Origin: Desulfatibacillum aliphaticivorans DSM 15576
GTDB taxonomy: Bacteria > Desulfobacterota > Desulfobacteria > Desulfobacterales > Desulfatibacillaceae
DNA length: 64,000 nt
Reading direction: 5' to 3'
NCBI RefSeq assembly: GCF_000429905.1
Contig: NZ_AUCT01000021.1
Coordinates: forward strand, 62,001-126,000
A program made the position numbers and the translations under genes. Below are positions 24,886 to 33,853 of the stretch, one piece after another; within the stretch, counting starts at the first letter, position 1; the number at the start of each line of letters is the position of its first letter. The notes beneath the pieces are model-generated. The model was given only the letters and a program-made list of their open reading frames with translations. It searched no databases and was not told the DNA's origin.

Positions 24886-25785
24886 ATGGCAGAGATGTAC
24901 CCAAAACAATTTTCCGAACATGTGTGGATACTCGTAAATCAGGGATACCCGATTTTTTTAGTCAAAGGAAACAAGGAATGCGCTTTGGTGGAGGGCAGCC
25001 TGTCGTGCGCCGCCCCCATGGCCATGGCCCAGTTTCAGGAAATTGGCGTGGACGTTCCGCTAAAATATCTGCTGGTGGCTCACGAGCATTCGGACCACGT
25101 TTGCGGCTTTGTGACCCTGAAAAAAGAAAGCCCTGAACTCATTATTGCCGGCTCGCAGATTGCGGCGGACATCCTGGCCAAAGAAAAGGTCATGACCAAG
25201 TTTGTCATAGAAGACAAGGTGTTCGGGGATGTGTTGCTGGGCCTGAATCTGGTTGATTCCAGCCCGGAAATGCTTCCGCCGGAACCCATGGTCCTGGACG
25301 AGATCATAGAGCCGGGGCGGGTTTTGGATCTCGGAGGGGTGACTATAGAGGCCATTGCAACGCCCGGTCACTCGCCGGGCAGCCTGTCTTTTTTTGTAGA
25401 GCCGGACAAAACCCTGCTTATGTCGGACGCCGCCGGCCTGGGGGGAAGCCTGACCCAGGTCTACCCCATGTTTTTTTATAGCTTTGAAAAGTCTGTGAAG
25501 TCTTTGAAAACGCTCAAGGCGACCAATCCCGAAAGGCTCGCTCTTGGGCACGACCTGGTTGTGGAAGGCGCGGACGACTGCCAGGCTTTTCTGGATCGCG
25601 CCATTGCCGCAACATACGAAATGCAGGCGGACATGAAAGAGCAACTGGCCCAGGGGCGTACGGAAGACGAGGTCGCTCTGGACTGGGCTCACAGGATGCA
25701 CGCCTTTGGGATGTTTGAGCTTTTTCCTGACGAAAATCTGATGTCCTACACCAGCCTTTTGCTAAAAAGGGCTTTGGAAGCCTGA
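24886..25785 (+). CDS. Metallo-beta-lactamase-fold hydrolase
   Basis: 299 residues, cytoplasmic. The metal-binding series is complete: HEHSDHV (HxHxDH) at ~64-70, TPGHSPGSLSF with the third histidine region, MSDAAG (bridging Asp), and LALGHDLV. The C-terminal ~70 residues are helical. Family members hydrolyse thioesters or lactones, or act as oxidoreductases; the absence of a flavodoxin domain rules out flavodiiron proteins. It opens a closely spaced run with NfeD, SPFH, EFR1 and ABC exporter genes; the gap to the next is 27 bases. Ribosome site AGGAGGGGAAAG. Confidence 0.88.
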   Translation: MAEMYPKQFSEHVWILVNQGYPIFLVKGNKECALVEGSLSCAAPMAMAQFQEIGVDVPLKYLLVAHEHSDHVCGFVTLKKESPELIIAGSQIAADILAKEKVMTKFVIEDKVFGDVLLGLNLVDSSPEMLPPEPMVLDEIIEPGRVLDLGGVTIEAIATPGHSPGSLSFFVEPDKTLLMSDAAGLGGSLTQVYPMFFYSFEKSVKSLKTLKATNPERLALGHDLVVEGADDCQAFLDRAIAATYEMQADMKEQLAQGRTEDEVALDWAHRMHAFGMFELFPDENLMSYTSLLLKRALEA

Positions 25786-25812
25786 TCGGCTGCTTTATGA
25801 AAGGACCCGCCC

Positions 25813-26277
25813 ATGATCGAAGCAATTACCAGCCCCATTTTAATTTGGTTTATCATTGGCTTGGCTCTGATTCTTGCAGAGTTCGCCGTGCCGGGCATTA
25901 TTTTGATTTTTTTCGGCATTGGCGCCTGGGTGGTCAGCGCCATGTGCGCGGTAATTGACGCCTCTCTGAACACCCAGTTGTTCGTGTTCTTGATCTCCTC
26001 GGTTCTTTCATTGGCGCTTTTGCGGACATGGGTGAAAAAAACCTTTGTAGGGAACGCCATGGACGGGGAAAGCTCTTTTAACAGCGACGAGCTTGTGGGT
26101 CAAAAAGCAGTAACCGTTCATGAAATCAAGCCGGGTTTTACGGGCAAAGTGGAGTTCCGGGGCACACGTTGGAACGCTGTGGCCGATGAGTTGATAGAGG
26201 AATCTCAGCCTGTGGAAATCGTTCGTCAGGAAAACATTACGCTTGTCGTAAAACCAATAAAAAACGCTGACCAATAG
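25813..26277 (+). CDS. NfeD family membrane protein (short form)
   Basis: 154 residues. Three to four hydrophobic helices (residues ~8-75: IWFIIGLALILAEFAVPG, IILIFFGIGAWVVSAM, QLFVFLISSVLSLALL) are followed by a soluble OB-fold domain (LVGQKAVTVHEIKPGFTGKV.FRGTRWNAVAD). This is the short NfeD (NfeD1b) plan without the serine-protease part. NfeD proteins are almost always paired with SPFH/stomatin proteins, and that is the next gene, 30 bases on. Likely function: organisation of membrane microdomains or quality control together with it. Confidence 0.93.
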   Translation: MIEAITSPILIWFIIGLALILAEFAVPGIILIFFGIGAWVVSAMCAVIDASLNTQLFVFLISSVLSLALLRTWVKKTFVGNAMDGESSFNSDELVGQKAVTVHEIKPGFTGKVEFRGTRWNAVADELIEESQPVEIVRQENITLVVKPIKNADQ

Positions 26278-26307
26278 TCATAACCAAAATAAATAAGGAG
26301 AAAGCAG

Positions 26308-27255
26308 ATGAACTTAAGTCCTACGAGCATTATTTGGTCCCTCATAATACTGGGGACGCTGAGTTTGGTGGTTATTACTCTTTTTAAAACCGCTCGAGTC
26401 GTTCCTCAAAAGTCGGCGTTCATCGTGGAACGGCTGGGAAAATATAGAAAAACCCTGGAGGCGGGCTTTCACATTTTGTGGCCGTTTTTTGACTCCGTGG
26501 AATACAAGCACACTTTAAAAGAACAAGCCATCGACGTGCCGCCCCAGGCCTGCATCACCAAGGACAACATCGCCGTGGAAGTGGACGGGATTTTGTACCT
26601 TCAGGTGGTGGACCCGGTCAAGGCTTCCTACGGCATTAACAATTACCAATTTGCGTCCACCCAGTTGGCCCAGACCACCATGCGCAGCGTCATCGGCAAG
26701 CTGGATTTGGACAAAACCTTTGAAGAGCGCGACTCCATCAACAACGCCATCGTGGACGCCGTGGACAAGGCTTCGGACCCCTGGGGCGTAAAAGTCACCC
26801 GGTACGAGGTCAAAAACATCCTGCCGCCCAAAAGCATCAAGGACGCCATGGAAAAACAAATGCGCGCCGAGCGGGAAAAGCGCGCCATGATCGCCGAGTC
26901 CGAAGGCGAAAAGCAGGCCAAGATCAACCGGGCCCAGGGCGATAAGCAGGAGTTGATTGAGCGGTCCGAGGGCGAAAAGCAAAAGCGAATCAACGAAGCG
27001 GACGGTAAGGCCCAGGAAATTTTGCGCATCGCCGCGGCTACTGCCCGGGGGCTTCGGGAAATCGCCGACGCCATCAACCAGGAAGGCGGCATGAACGCCG
27101 TGAACCTGCGCATTGCGGAAGGCTATCTTCAGGAATTCGGCAAACTCGCCAAGGAAAACAATACCATGATCGTCCCCACGGACCTGTCCGACGTGTCGGG
27201 CGTGTTGGCGGCCATTGGCTCCGTTTTAAAAGACACCAAGACAATAGGCCAATAA
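26308..27255 (+). CDS. SPFH/band-7 (stomatin, paraslipin-type) membrane protein
   Basis: 315 residues. One N-terminal membrane segment (~8-30) is followed by the band-7 domain: VPQKSAFIVERLGKYRKTLEAG, GFHILWPFFDSVEY, EQAIDVPPQACITKDNIAV, then Y.INNYQFASTQLAQTTMRSVIGK. It ends with a long Ala/Glu-rich coiled coil (~185-265) and a short C-terminus (NNTMIVPTDLSDVSG). This closely follows the QmcA/paraslipin plan. Such proteins assemble into large oligomers on the membrane. Partner: the NfeD gene directly upstream. Confidence 0.95.
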   Translation: MNLSPTSIIWSLIILGTLSLVVITLFKTARVVPQKSAFIVERLGKYRKTLEAGFHILWPFFDSVEYKHTLKEQAIDVPPQACITKDNIAVEVDGILYLQVVDPVKASYGINNYQFASTQLAQTTMRSVIGKLDLDKTFEERDSINNAIVDAVDKASDPWGVKVTRYEVKNILPPKSIKDAMEKQMRAEREKRAMIAESEGEKQAKINRAQGDKQELIERSEGEKQKRINEADGKAQEILRIAAATARGLREIADAINQEGGMNAVNLRIAEGYLQEFGKLAKENNTMIVPTDLSDVSGVLAAIGSVLKDTKTIGQ

Positions 27256-27291
27256 TCAGACAATGCTTACGCGAATGGAGGAGGGGAAAGC

Positions 27292-28146
27292 ATGACACAG
27301 GAGAAGCAACGTACGGCCTTGGTAATTTATCATTCCAACACGGGCAACACCGCCACCCTGGCGAAAGAGGCGGCCGCAACGTTGGAGGACATGGGCTGGG
27401 CCGTCAATCAGACGCCATTGGAAAAAGCCCCCAGGATTTTTCCCGGCGGAAACCCGGACCTGCTTTTGATGGGTACGCCCATTCATTTTTGGCAAGTTCC
27501 GGTTCCGGCCATGGAAATGATTCGGAATCTGCCTAATTTTCCGGGCGCCGGGGCCTTTGTTTTTTTAACCTACGGCACGGTTTTCGATGGAAACGCTCCG
27601 CACCAATTGGCCGTGGAAGTGGAGAAAAAGGGCGCAAAGGTGCTTGGCGGCGCCTCTGTGCTTTCGCCCCACAATTTTAAGATGACTCCGGACCAACGGC
27701 TTGGCGACCTTTATGACGACTTTGGCAAAGGCCAGCCCGACGCCCGGGTTCTGGCGGATTTTCGGGCCGCCGTGCGCTCCGTAGCCGCCAAGGTGGAAAG
27801 CGGCGTTCAGGACTTTGATATTAAAGACTTGCGCTCCCCCAAGCCTGTGATTACATTTCTGGACGGCCTGATGCCGGTGTCCATGCAGAAAAAAGCCCTG
27901 CCCAAGGTGACGTGGGTGGAGGAATCCTGCAAAGATTGCGGCATGTGCGTCGAAAATTGCACGACGGGAAGCATCAGTTCGGTAAATGGCAAGATCACGA
28001 CCAATCACGATACGTGCTATCGGTGCTATCAGTGCTTGTGGACGTGCAAGTCCAATGCCCGGACCGTAAACTTGTCTGCCATGGCCGGCGTGTTAAGAGG
28101 CTTAAAAAAAGCGGTTAAGAATCCGGGGACCCGGATTATGGTCTAA
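27292..28146 (+). CDS. EFR1-type flavodoxin-ferredoxin fusion
   Basis: 284 residues. N-terminal flavodoxin-like domain: VIYHSNTGNTATLAKEA is the FMN phosphate loop, followed by MGTPIHFWQVP and FLTYGTV. The C-terminal ~70 residues carry two 4Fe-4S clusters: CKDCGMCVENC and CYRCYQCLWTC. A cytoplasmic electron carrier or small oxidoreductase found in anaerobes; the redox partner is unknown. It lies 36 bases after the SPFH gene and 28 before the ABC exporter pair. Confidence 0.92.
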   Translation: MTQEKQRTALVIYHSNTGNTATLAKEAAATLEDMGWAVNQTPLEKAPRIFPGGNPDLLLMGTPIHFWQVPVPAMEMIRNLPNFPGAGAFVFLTYGTVFDGNAPHQLAVEVEKKGAKVLGGASVLSPHNFKMTPDQRLGDLYDDFGKGQPDARVLADFRAAVRSVAAKVESGVQDFDIKDLRSPKPVITFLDGLMPVSMQKKALPKVTWVEESCKDCGMCVENCTTGSISSVNGKITTNHDTCYRCYQCLWTCKSNARTVNLSAMAGVLRGLKKAVKNPGTRIMV

Positions 28147-28174
28147 ATATTAAGCAAACAGCAGCCAGGTTTAA

Positions 28175-29950
28175 TTGAAGAAAGAGTCCAAACGCCTTTC
28201 CTTCAGGGAAGCATTCAGAGAGTTCGCCCCCCTTAAAAAGGCCTTTGTGGATAACTGGAAGGGCTTGGCTGTAGGACTCCTGTGCCTGACCCTTGTGGAC
28301 GGGATCCAGCTTTACATGCCCTTTATCATCAAAGACGCCGTGGACGCCCTCACACGCAGGGTCGCCGCGGCGTCCGATCTTTTATCCTATGCATTGCTGA
28401 TTCTCTGCCTGGCCGGAATCGCGGGCGCCGTGCGATACATCTGGCGCACCCTGCTGCTGGGCCACGCCCGGATTGTGGAGCGCGGTTTGCGCGCCCGCCT
28501 GTACGGCCACATCCAGACTCTTTCCGCTTCGTTTTTTCAGGACATGCCCACCGGCGACCTCATGGCCCGGTCCACCAACGACATCAACTCCATCCGCATG
28601 GCCACGGGCATCGGCCTGGTTTCCCTGCTGGACGGCACCCTTATGGCCGGCGCGGCCATCTGCATCATGGTCTACATCCACCCGCTTCTGACCCTTATCG
28701 CCATGATTCCGGCGCCATTGGTTGTTTTGGCGAGCCGGCGCTTCAGCCGCAGAATGGCCGCGGGATACGAAGCCACCCAGCGCAGTTTCGGCGATGTGAC
28801 CGAAAGGGTGCGGGAGGCCTTTGCAGGCATCCGGGTGGTGAAAGCCTACGGCCGCGAGGAATGGACCCGGCAGCGGGTGCACGAAAAAAGCCAGGATTAC
28901 GTGGCGGTGAACCTGCGTCTGGCCAAAAGCCTGGGCATGTTTTATCCGCTCATGGCCATCTTCACCAACGTGGGGCTGGCCGTGGTGGTGGGCCTGGGCG
29001 GCAGGCTGGCCATTATGGACCAGATCAGCATCGGCGACTTTGTGGCCTTTACCGTATACCTCAACCTGCTTACATGGCCCATGATGGCCATGGGCTGGGT
29101 GACCAATCTGGTGCAGCGCGGCGGTGCGTCCATGCGGCGCATCAACGGTATATTGACCACCATGCCGGAGATCGTCAGCCGGGCGCCGGACGACGGAAAG
29201 CTCATCCTGGACGGCGGAATTTCCGTTAAGTCGCTTAATTTTCATCATCCCGGCGTAAAAGCACCGGCCCTGGACGATCTAAGCCTGGAAATCCCCAAAG
29301 GCTCCGTCACCGCCATTGTCGGCCCGGTGGGCTGCGGCAAAAGCACCCTGCTGCATACCCTGGTGCGCCTTATGGACCCGCCCGAAGGCGCGGTGTTTTT
29401 CGACGGCAGGGACGTCCACGACATCCCCCTGGGCCAGCTTAGGCGCAGCCTGGGCTTCGTCACACAGATCGCCACGGTGTTTTCCGATTCCATTGAAGCC
29501 AACGTGGTGTTCGGCCGGCCGGACATATCCCGTGAAAGGGCTTTGGAAGCCCTGGCCGCAGCCAGCTTTGACCAGGAAGTCCTGGAGATGGAGAAGGGCC
29601 TGGACACCCTGGTGGGCGAGCGGGGCATCACCCTGTCCGGGGGCCAAAGGCAGCGTTTGTGCCTGGCCAGGGCCATGGTGGAAGATCCGCCCATTCTGAT
29701 TTTGGACGACGCCTTGTCCATGGTGGACACCCGGACCGAGGAAAAAATCGTCAACCAACTTTTGTCCCACCGCCAGGGCAGGACCACCATTTTGGTGACG
29801 CACCGAATGTCCACCCTAAAGCGGGCGGACAACATATTCGTGTTGGATAAGGGCCGCATCGTTGAGTCGGGCAAGCATCAGGATTTGATCGATCATAACG
29901 GCCTGTACGCGGCTTTGTACCGGCGGCAGCAATTGAGCAACGGGTTGTAA
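28175..29950 (+). CDS. Heterodimeric ABC exporter subunit (TM-NBD), degenerate catalytic Glu
   Basis: 591 residues. Six-helix exporter membrane domain (~30-310), then a nucleotide-binding domain: Walker A GPVGCGKST, signature LSGGQRQR, Walker B ILILDDALSMVD and switch VTHRMST. The catalytic glutamate after Walker B is aspartate (LDD), the mark of the degenerate half in heterodimeric exporters. The start is TTG at 28175 with a weak ribosome site; no ATG lies near the N-terminus. It ends 2 bases before the partner gene, so the two are translated together. Likely exports a lipid, peptide or drug; the cargo is unknown. Confidence 0.93.
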   Translation: MKKESKRLSFREAFREFAPLKKAFVDNWKGLAVGLLCLTLVDGIQLYMPFIIKDAVDALTRRVAAASDLLSYALLILCLAGIAGAVRYIWRTLLLGHARIVERGLRARLYGHIQTLSASFFQDMPTGDLMARSTNDINSIRMATGIGLVSLLDGTLMAGAAICIMVYIHPLLTLIAMIPAPLVVLASRRFSRRMAAGYEATQRSFGDVTERVREAFAGIRVVKAYGREEWTRQRVHEKSQDYVAVNLRLAKSLGMFYPLMAIFTNVGLAVVVGLGGRLAIMDQISIGDFVAFTVYLNLLTWPMMAMGWVTNLVQRGGASMRRINGILTTMPEIVSRAPDDGKLILDGGISVKSLNFHHPGVKAPALDDLSLEIPKGSVTAIVGPVGCGKSTLLHTLVRLMDPPEGAVFFDGRDVHDIPLGQLRRSLGFVTQIATVFSDSIEANVVFGRPDISRERALEALAAASFDQEVLEMEKGLDTLVGERGITLSGGQRQRLCLARAMVEDPPILILDDALSMVDTRTEEKIVNQLLSHRQGRTTILVTHRMSTLKRADNIFVLDKGRIVESGKHQDLIDHNGLYAALYRRQQLSNGL

Positions 29951-29952
29951 TC

Positions 29953-32046
29953 ATGCGCGGAGAATTCGGACATATGGAAGAGGGTAAGCTGGGCAAGGCT
30001 TACGACCTCAATTTGCTGAAAAGGCTTTGGCCCTACGGCAAGCCCTACCTGCGCATAATCTTCATCGCCCTGATTGTGAGCGTGGGCATCACCATTTTCA
30101 CCCTGGCTACGCCTTACGTCTCCAAAATGGCCATTGACCGGTACATCATAGCCTCATGGTACAAGGTCCAGGCCGGAGATGTCGAGCAGCAGGCGATTGT
30201 GAAAAAATACGCCGCTTTTTTCCAGCCAGGCGCCCGGGATGAAGAACGGTTTATCTCCCACACCAATACACGCAAGCTGGACCCCATGGACCTGAACGTC
30301 CTGGAAACCGGCGGCGTCCTGGCGGAAACCTATTATAAAATTCCGCCCACCGCCAAGACCCTGCCCATCCTCGAGAAGCTGGAAAGCTCCTCCATTAAGG
30401 CAAAGGACGGGGACTGGTTCACGCCCACGATTCTGGTCAACAGCCTGCCTGCCGGAGAAATGGCGGCGCTGCGCGCCCGGGACCTGACCGGCGTGATGAA
30501 CCTGGGCCTGCTATTGCTGGTGTTGGCCGCCGGCGCTTTTTACTTGGGATACCTGGAGTACAACCTCCTTGAAAAAGCCGGGCAGAACATCATGGCCGAC
30601 ATGCGCCTGGCCTTGTTCACCCACATTCAATCCCAGTCGCTCAGCTTTTTCGACAAGCATCCCGTGGGCAGACTGGTCACCCGGGCCACCAACGATATTG
30701 AAAACCTGAACGAAATGTTCAAGTCGGTCCTGGTGACCGTGTTCAAGGACATGTTCCTACTCCTGGGCATCATCGTGGTCATGGCCTACATGGATTGGCG
30801 GCTGGCTTTGGTCTGCTACGCTTTGATTCCCGTGGTGGTGATCTGCGCCTTTGTGTTCAGCGCCCTGGCTCGAGACGCCTTTCGCCAGTTGCGCGCCACG
30901 GTGTCGGCCATCAACTCGTTTTGCCAGGAGCGATTCGCCGCCATGGCCGCCATCCAGCTTTATGCGGTGGAAGCCCATCAAATGGCCCGGTTCGAAAAGA
31001 TCAACGAACAAAATTATCTGGCCGGAATGCGGCAGGTGCGGGTCTTCGGCGTGTTTCTGCCGGTCATGGAATTCCTTTCCCACCTGGGATTGGCCATCAT
31101 CATCTGGTACGGCGGCAGCCGCGTTCTGGGCGAGCAGGCCACTCTTGGAACGGTGGTGGCGTTTATCAGCTATCTGCGCACGTTTTTTCGGCCTCTTCGG
31201 GATATTGCGGAAAAATACAACATCATGCAGGCGGCCATGGCCTCTTCCGAACGCATCTTTGAGTTCATGGACGAGGATCAAACCCTGGACCTTGCCGAAA
31301 ATCCAATAGCCGTAAAAGATGTAAAAGGCGACGCCGCGTTTGATGACGTGAGCTTCTGCTACGAGGCGGACAAACCCATTTTGCAGGACATCAACTTCAG
31401 CGCCAAACCCGGCGAGATGATCGCCCTGGTGGGCAGGACCGGCTCGGGCAAGACCACGCTCATGCACTTGTTGTTCCGGTTCTACGATCCGGCGACCGGC
31501 CGGATACGGCTGGAGAACAAAGACCTGCGCGACTGGGACCTGAAAGCCCTCAGAAGCCACATGGCTTTGATTCAGCAGGACGTGTTTTTGTTCGCGGGAA
31601 GCATCCGGGACAACATCACCCTGGGCGATCCGGAAATTACGGAAGAAAAAATAGCCTCAGCCCTGGAGCAGGCCGAAGCCGGATTTGTGTACAACCTGGA
31701 AAAAGGCCTGGATCACCACATTGCGGAGCGGGGAATCAACCTTTCCGCTGGGGAGTGCCAGCTATTATCATTCGCCCGGGCCCTGGCCTATAACACGGAA
31801 ATCCTCATCCTGGACGAAGCCACCTCCAGCGTGGACCCCCAGACAGAGCGGGCCATCCAGAAAGCCATCCTGAAGATCGCGGGAAAACGCACCACCCTGG
31901 TGGTGGCGCACCGCTTGTCCACCGTGGAACGAGCGGACAACATCCTGGTTGTGCGCCAGGGCCGGATTGTGGAAACCGGAACCCACCAGCAACTCATGGA
32001 AAAGCAGGGCCACTACTACAAACTCCGCCAGGTGCTTTCCAATTAA
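29953..32046 (+). CDS. Heterodimeric ABC exporter subunit (TM-NBD) with extracytoplasmic insertion
   Basis: 697 residues, about 100 longer than usual. TM1 (~25-50) and TM2 (~180-200) are separated by an approximately 120-residue hydrophilic insertion (YKVQAGDVEQQ through SLPAGEMAALRARD) that should lie outside the membrane. Then come the remaining helices and the NBD: GRTGSGKTT, signature LSAGECQL, Walker B LILDEATSSVD with a normal catalytic Glu, and VAHRLST. The signature is altered from LSGGQ. In the dimer this altered signature faces the degenerate Walker B of the preceding gene, so one composite ATP site is non-canonical and the other intact. Confidence 0.92.
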   Translation: MRGEFGHMEEGKLGKAYDLNLLKRLWPYGKPYLRIIFIALIVSVGITIFTLATPYVSKMAIDRYIIASWYKVQAGDVEQQAIVKKYAAFFQPGARDEERFISHTNTRKLDPMDLNVLETGGVLAETYYKIPPTAKTLPILEKLESSSIKAKDGDWFTPTILVNSLPAGEMAALRARDLTGVMNLGLLLLVLAAGAFYLGYLEYNLLEKAGQNIMADMRLALFTHIQSQSLSFFDKHPVGRLVTRATNDIENLNEMFKSVLVTVFKDMFLLLGIIVVMAYMDWRLALVCYALIPVVVICAFVFSALARDAFRQLRATVSAINSFCQERFAAMAAIQLYAVEAHQMARFEKINEQNYLAGMRQVRVFGVFLPVMEFLSHLGLAIIIWYGGSRVLGEQATLGTVVAFISYLRTFFRPLRDIAEKYNIMQAAMASSERIFEFMDEDQTLDLAENPIAVKDVKGDAAFDDVSFCYEADKPILQDINFSAKPGEMIALVGRTGSGKTTLMHLLFRFYDPATGRIRLENKDLRDWDLKALRSHMALIQQDVFLFAGSIRDNITLGDPEITEEKIASALEQAEAGFVYNLEKGLDHHIAERGINLSAGECQLLSFARALAYNTEILILDEATSSVDPQTERAIQKAILKIAGKRTTLVVAHRLSTVERADNILVVRQGRIVETGTHQQLMEKQGHYYKLRQVLSN

Positions 32047-32170
32047 CGGTCCTGAGGATGGGACTTCCATTCTAAAAATTGGCAGTGAGTGAAATTTTTA
32101 AGGTGTGTTCAAAGACTTTGCTTATGATATTCGCAAGGTATCTCGCGTTCTGTCGAGGGGGAGGCTTGCA

Positions 32171-32587
32171 TTGGAAATAAAACAGAGAGCAAAACAGATT
32201 GTTAAAAAAATATGGGAGGAGTTCGGTCAGATAAGTATTCCTGATAGAATTACAGAGGATACGCCATGTCGTGATCAGGAGCGAGAGCAAATCGAAGTTC
32301 AATTCGGCGGCCTTGGTAGGGATGACATGTCGGAAGAGGATGTATCAATGATGCTTATAGACAGCGCCCTCATCCTTCCGGAAGCATATCTATATTTTCT
32401 TCCAAGATTAGTGAATGATGTTTTATTGTCAGACGCCGACATATACTTTCTTACACCGCAAATTGAATCATTACTTGGAGTTGATTGGTTAGAACCAGCG
32501 CAAAAGCATGCCTTACACCAATTATTGGAATTACTAATCAACGTTGAAGAGCATTATGAGGAATATTATTTCGGGCGTTCCCTATAA
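32171..32587 (+). CDS. Acidic protein of unknown function in A/T-rich DNA
   Basis: About 138 residues. The open frame reaches back to a GTG at 32105, but a TTG at 32171 is preceded by GGGGGAGG at good spacing, so the start (M)EIKQRAKQIVKK is preferred. Acidic and mostly helical, with a hydrophobic stretch (LIDSALILPEAYLYFLPRLV) that is amphipathic rather than a membrane span. It ends LLELLINVEEHYEEYYFG. The family is not recognised with confidence. The DNA is clearly richer in A and T than the flanking exporter and flavoprotein genes, and the codon use differs, a sign of recent arrival. Confidence 0.65.
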   Translation: MEIKQRAKQIVKKIWEEFGQISIPDRITEDTPCRDQEREQIEVQFGGLGRDDMSEEDVSMMLIDSALILPEAYLYFLPRLVNDVLLSDADIYFLTPQIESLLGVDWLEPAQKHALHQLLELLINVEEHYEEYYFGRSL

Positions 32588-32596
32588 TCATAACAT

Positions 32597-33793
32597 TCAA
32601 AAAATATCCAAGGCTTTGGCGATTATGCCCCAGCTTGCGATAATGTTTTCGCTGTTGCGCAGATTGGTGAACACGTAGTCCCAGGAGATATTGGACCCAT
32701 CCGCAATGGCCTTGTTGTGCCGGAAGATGCCTGATGAGGTGTAAGCCTCGGTCATAGCCTGGATGCTTGAGATAGCCCAAAGCTCCGCCGGTTCGCCCGC
32801 TTTGGCCTGCTGGTCAATCATTATATTCACCCAGAACTTGGCCGATTCCATGGACGAAATCAGGCCGCTGCCGCCGGATATTTCCACAAACCCGGCTGCG
32901 TCTCCCAATAGCACCACGCCTGCTTTGGGGATAACTTCTTCCATGGGGCCGCCCATGGGCAGCATGGTGGCCTCCACAAGATCCGCCGACGCTTCCGCCA
33001 GGATATCGCCCATCACCGGGTGGCGGCTGGTCGCTTGCTCAAAAACCTGGAGCAGGTCATCCGGGCCCGGCAATTTGTAGCCCAGTTTGAGCGCGGCCCT
33101 GGCCATTACCGCCAGCCCAACTTCGCAGCTCGATCCCTCCCGGGGAAATAGAAAAGCCAGGGCGGGAGGAAAATTCGGGGCGAAATCCATGGAGCCCTCG
33201 GGAAGAAAGAAAAACTTAAAGCCCGGAGAGTCAAAGCGAGCGTTGCTGAACTTGGATTTTACGATGGGATAGTTGATGCCCGTATAATCCACGCCCAATT
33301 TTCGGCCTATCAGGCTGCCGTGGCCGTCGCTGGCGAAGACCACATCGGCTGCAGCTGAGGCTTCACTCCCATCCGCGTCGAGATACTTCACCCCGGTTAC
33401 TCTGCCTGACTCCATTGTGAGGTCGATGACTTCCGCGCCCAGTTTCAGGTCGATGCTCAATTCCTGAACTTGTTTTTGGAAGGCCTGCATCCATTCATGC
33501 CATTCAAAGGTGAGGTTGGGAACCTTCATGTCCAGGACGATGGGGTCGACCTCACGGGGCAGGGGGGCAAAATACTCTATGATGGTTGTGGAGGCGATGG
33601 TCAGCGAATCCATCACCCCTTCCCCCAGCACCTCGTCCAATATGGGCCGATGCCGCAGGGTTTCCCCCCTGGGATGCAGATCCAGAGAGCTCTTTTTTTC
33701 AATAAGCAGGCAGCGTTTGCCCTGCCGGGCCGCCAGTATGGCCCCGGTGAGCCCCGCCGGTCCTGCGCCCACAAAGATGAAGTCGTATACCAT
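32597..33793 (-). CDS. FAD-dependent oxidoreductase (geranylgeranyl-reductase/FixC-like)
   Basis: 398 residues. N-terminal Rossmann FAD motif FIFVGAGPAGLTGAILAARQG with a following acidic LIEKK; a mid-protein second motif VVFASDGHGSLIGRKLG; and a late GVVLLGDAAGFVEISGGSGLISSMESA that binds the FAD pyrophosphate. This is the arrangement of the p-hydroxybenzoate hydroxylase/geranylgeranyl reductase superfamily. Possible roles are saturation of isoprenoid chains or electron transfer to quinone. It stands alone between convergent and co-directional neighbours; the gap to the upstream M14 gene is 60 bases. Confidence 0.87.
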   Translation of the reverse strand: MVYDFIFVGAGPAGLTGAILAARQGKRCLLIEKKSSLDLHPRGETLRHRPILDEVLGEGVMDSLTIASTTIIEYFAPLPREVDPIVLDMKVPNLTFEWHEWMQAFQKQVQELSIDLKLGAEVIDLTMESGRVTGVKYLDADGSEASAAADVVFASDGHGSLIGRKLGVDYTGINYPIVKSKFSNARFDSPGFKFFFLPEGSMDFAPNFPPALAFLFPREGSSCEVGLAVMARAALKLGYKLPGPDDLLQVFEQATSRHPVMGDILAEASADLVEATMLPMGGPMEEVIPKAGVVLLGDAAGFVEISGGSGLISSMESAKFWVNIMIDQQAKAGEPAELWAISSIQAMTEAYTSSGIFRHNKAIADGSNISWDYVFTNLRNSENIIASWGIIAKALDIF

Positions 33794-33853
33794 GGATATT
33801 CCTTAACAATTTTTGGGGACGTCTCTCAAAAACTCAATAAGTCCTTATAGGGC

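Noticed and set aside
28382..29248. Long minus-strand frame opposite the first ABC exporter subunit
   Set aside because: Shadow of the sense gene, with poly-His/Gly composition.
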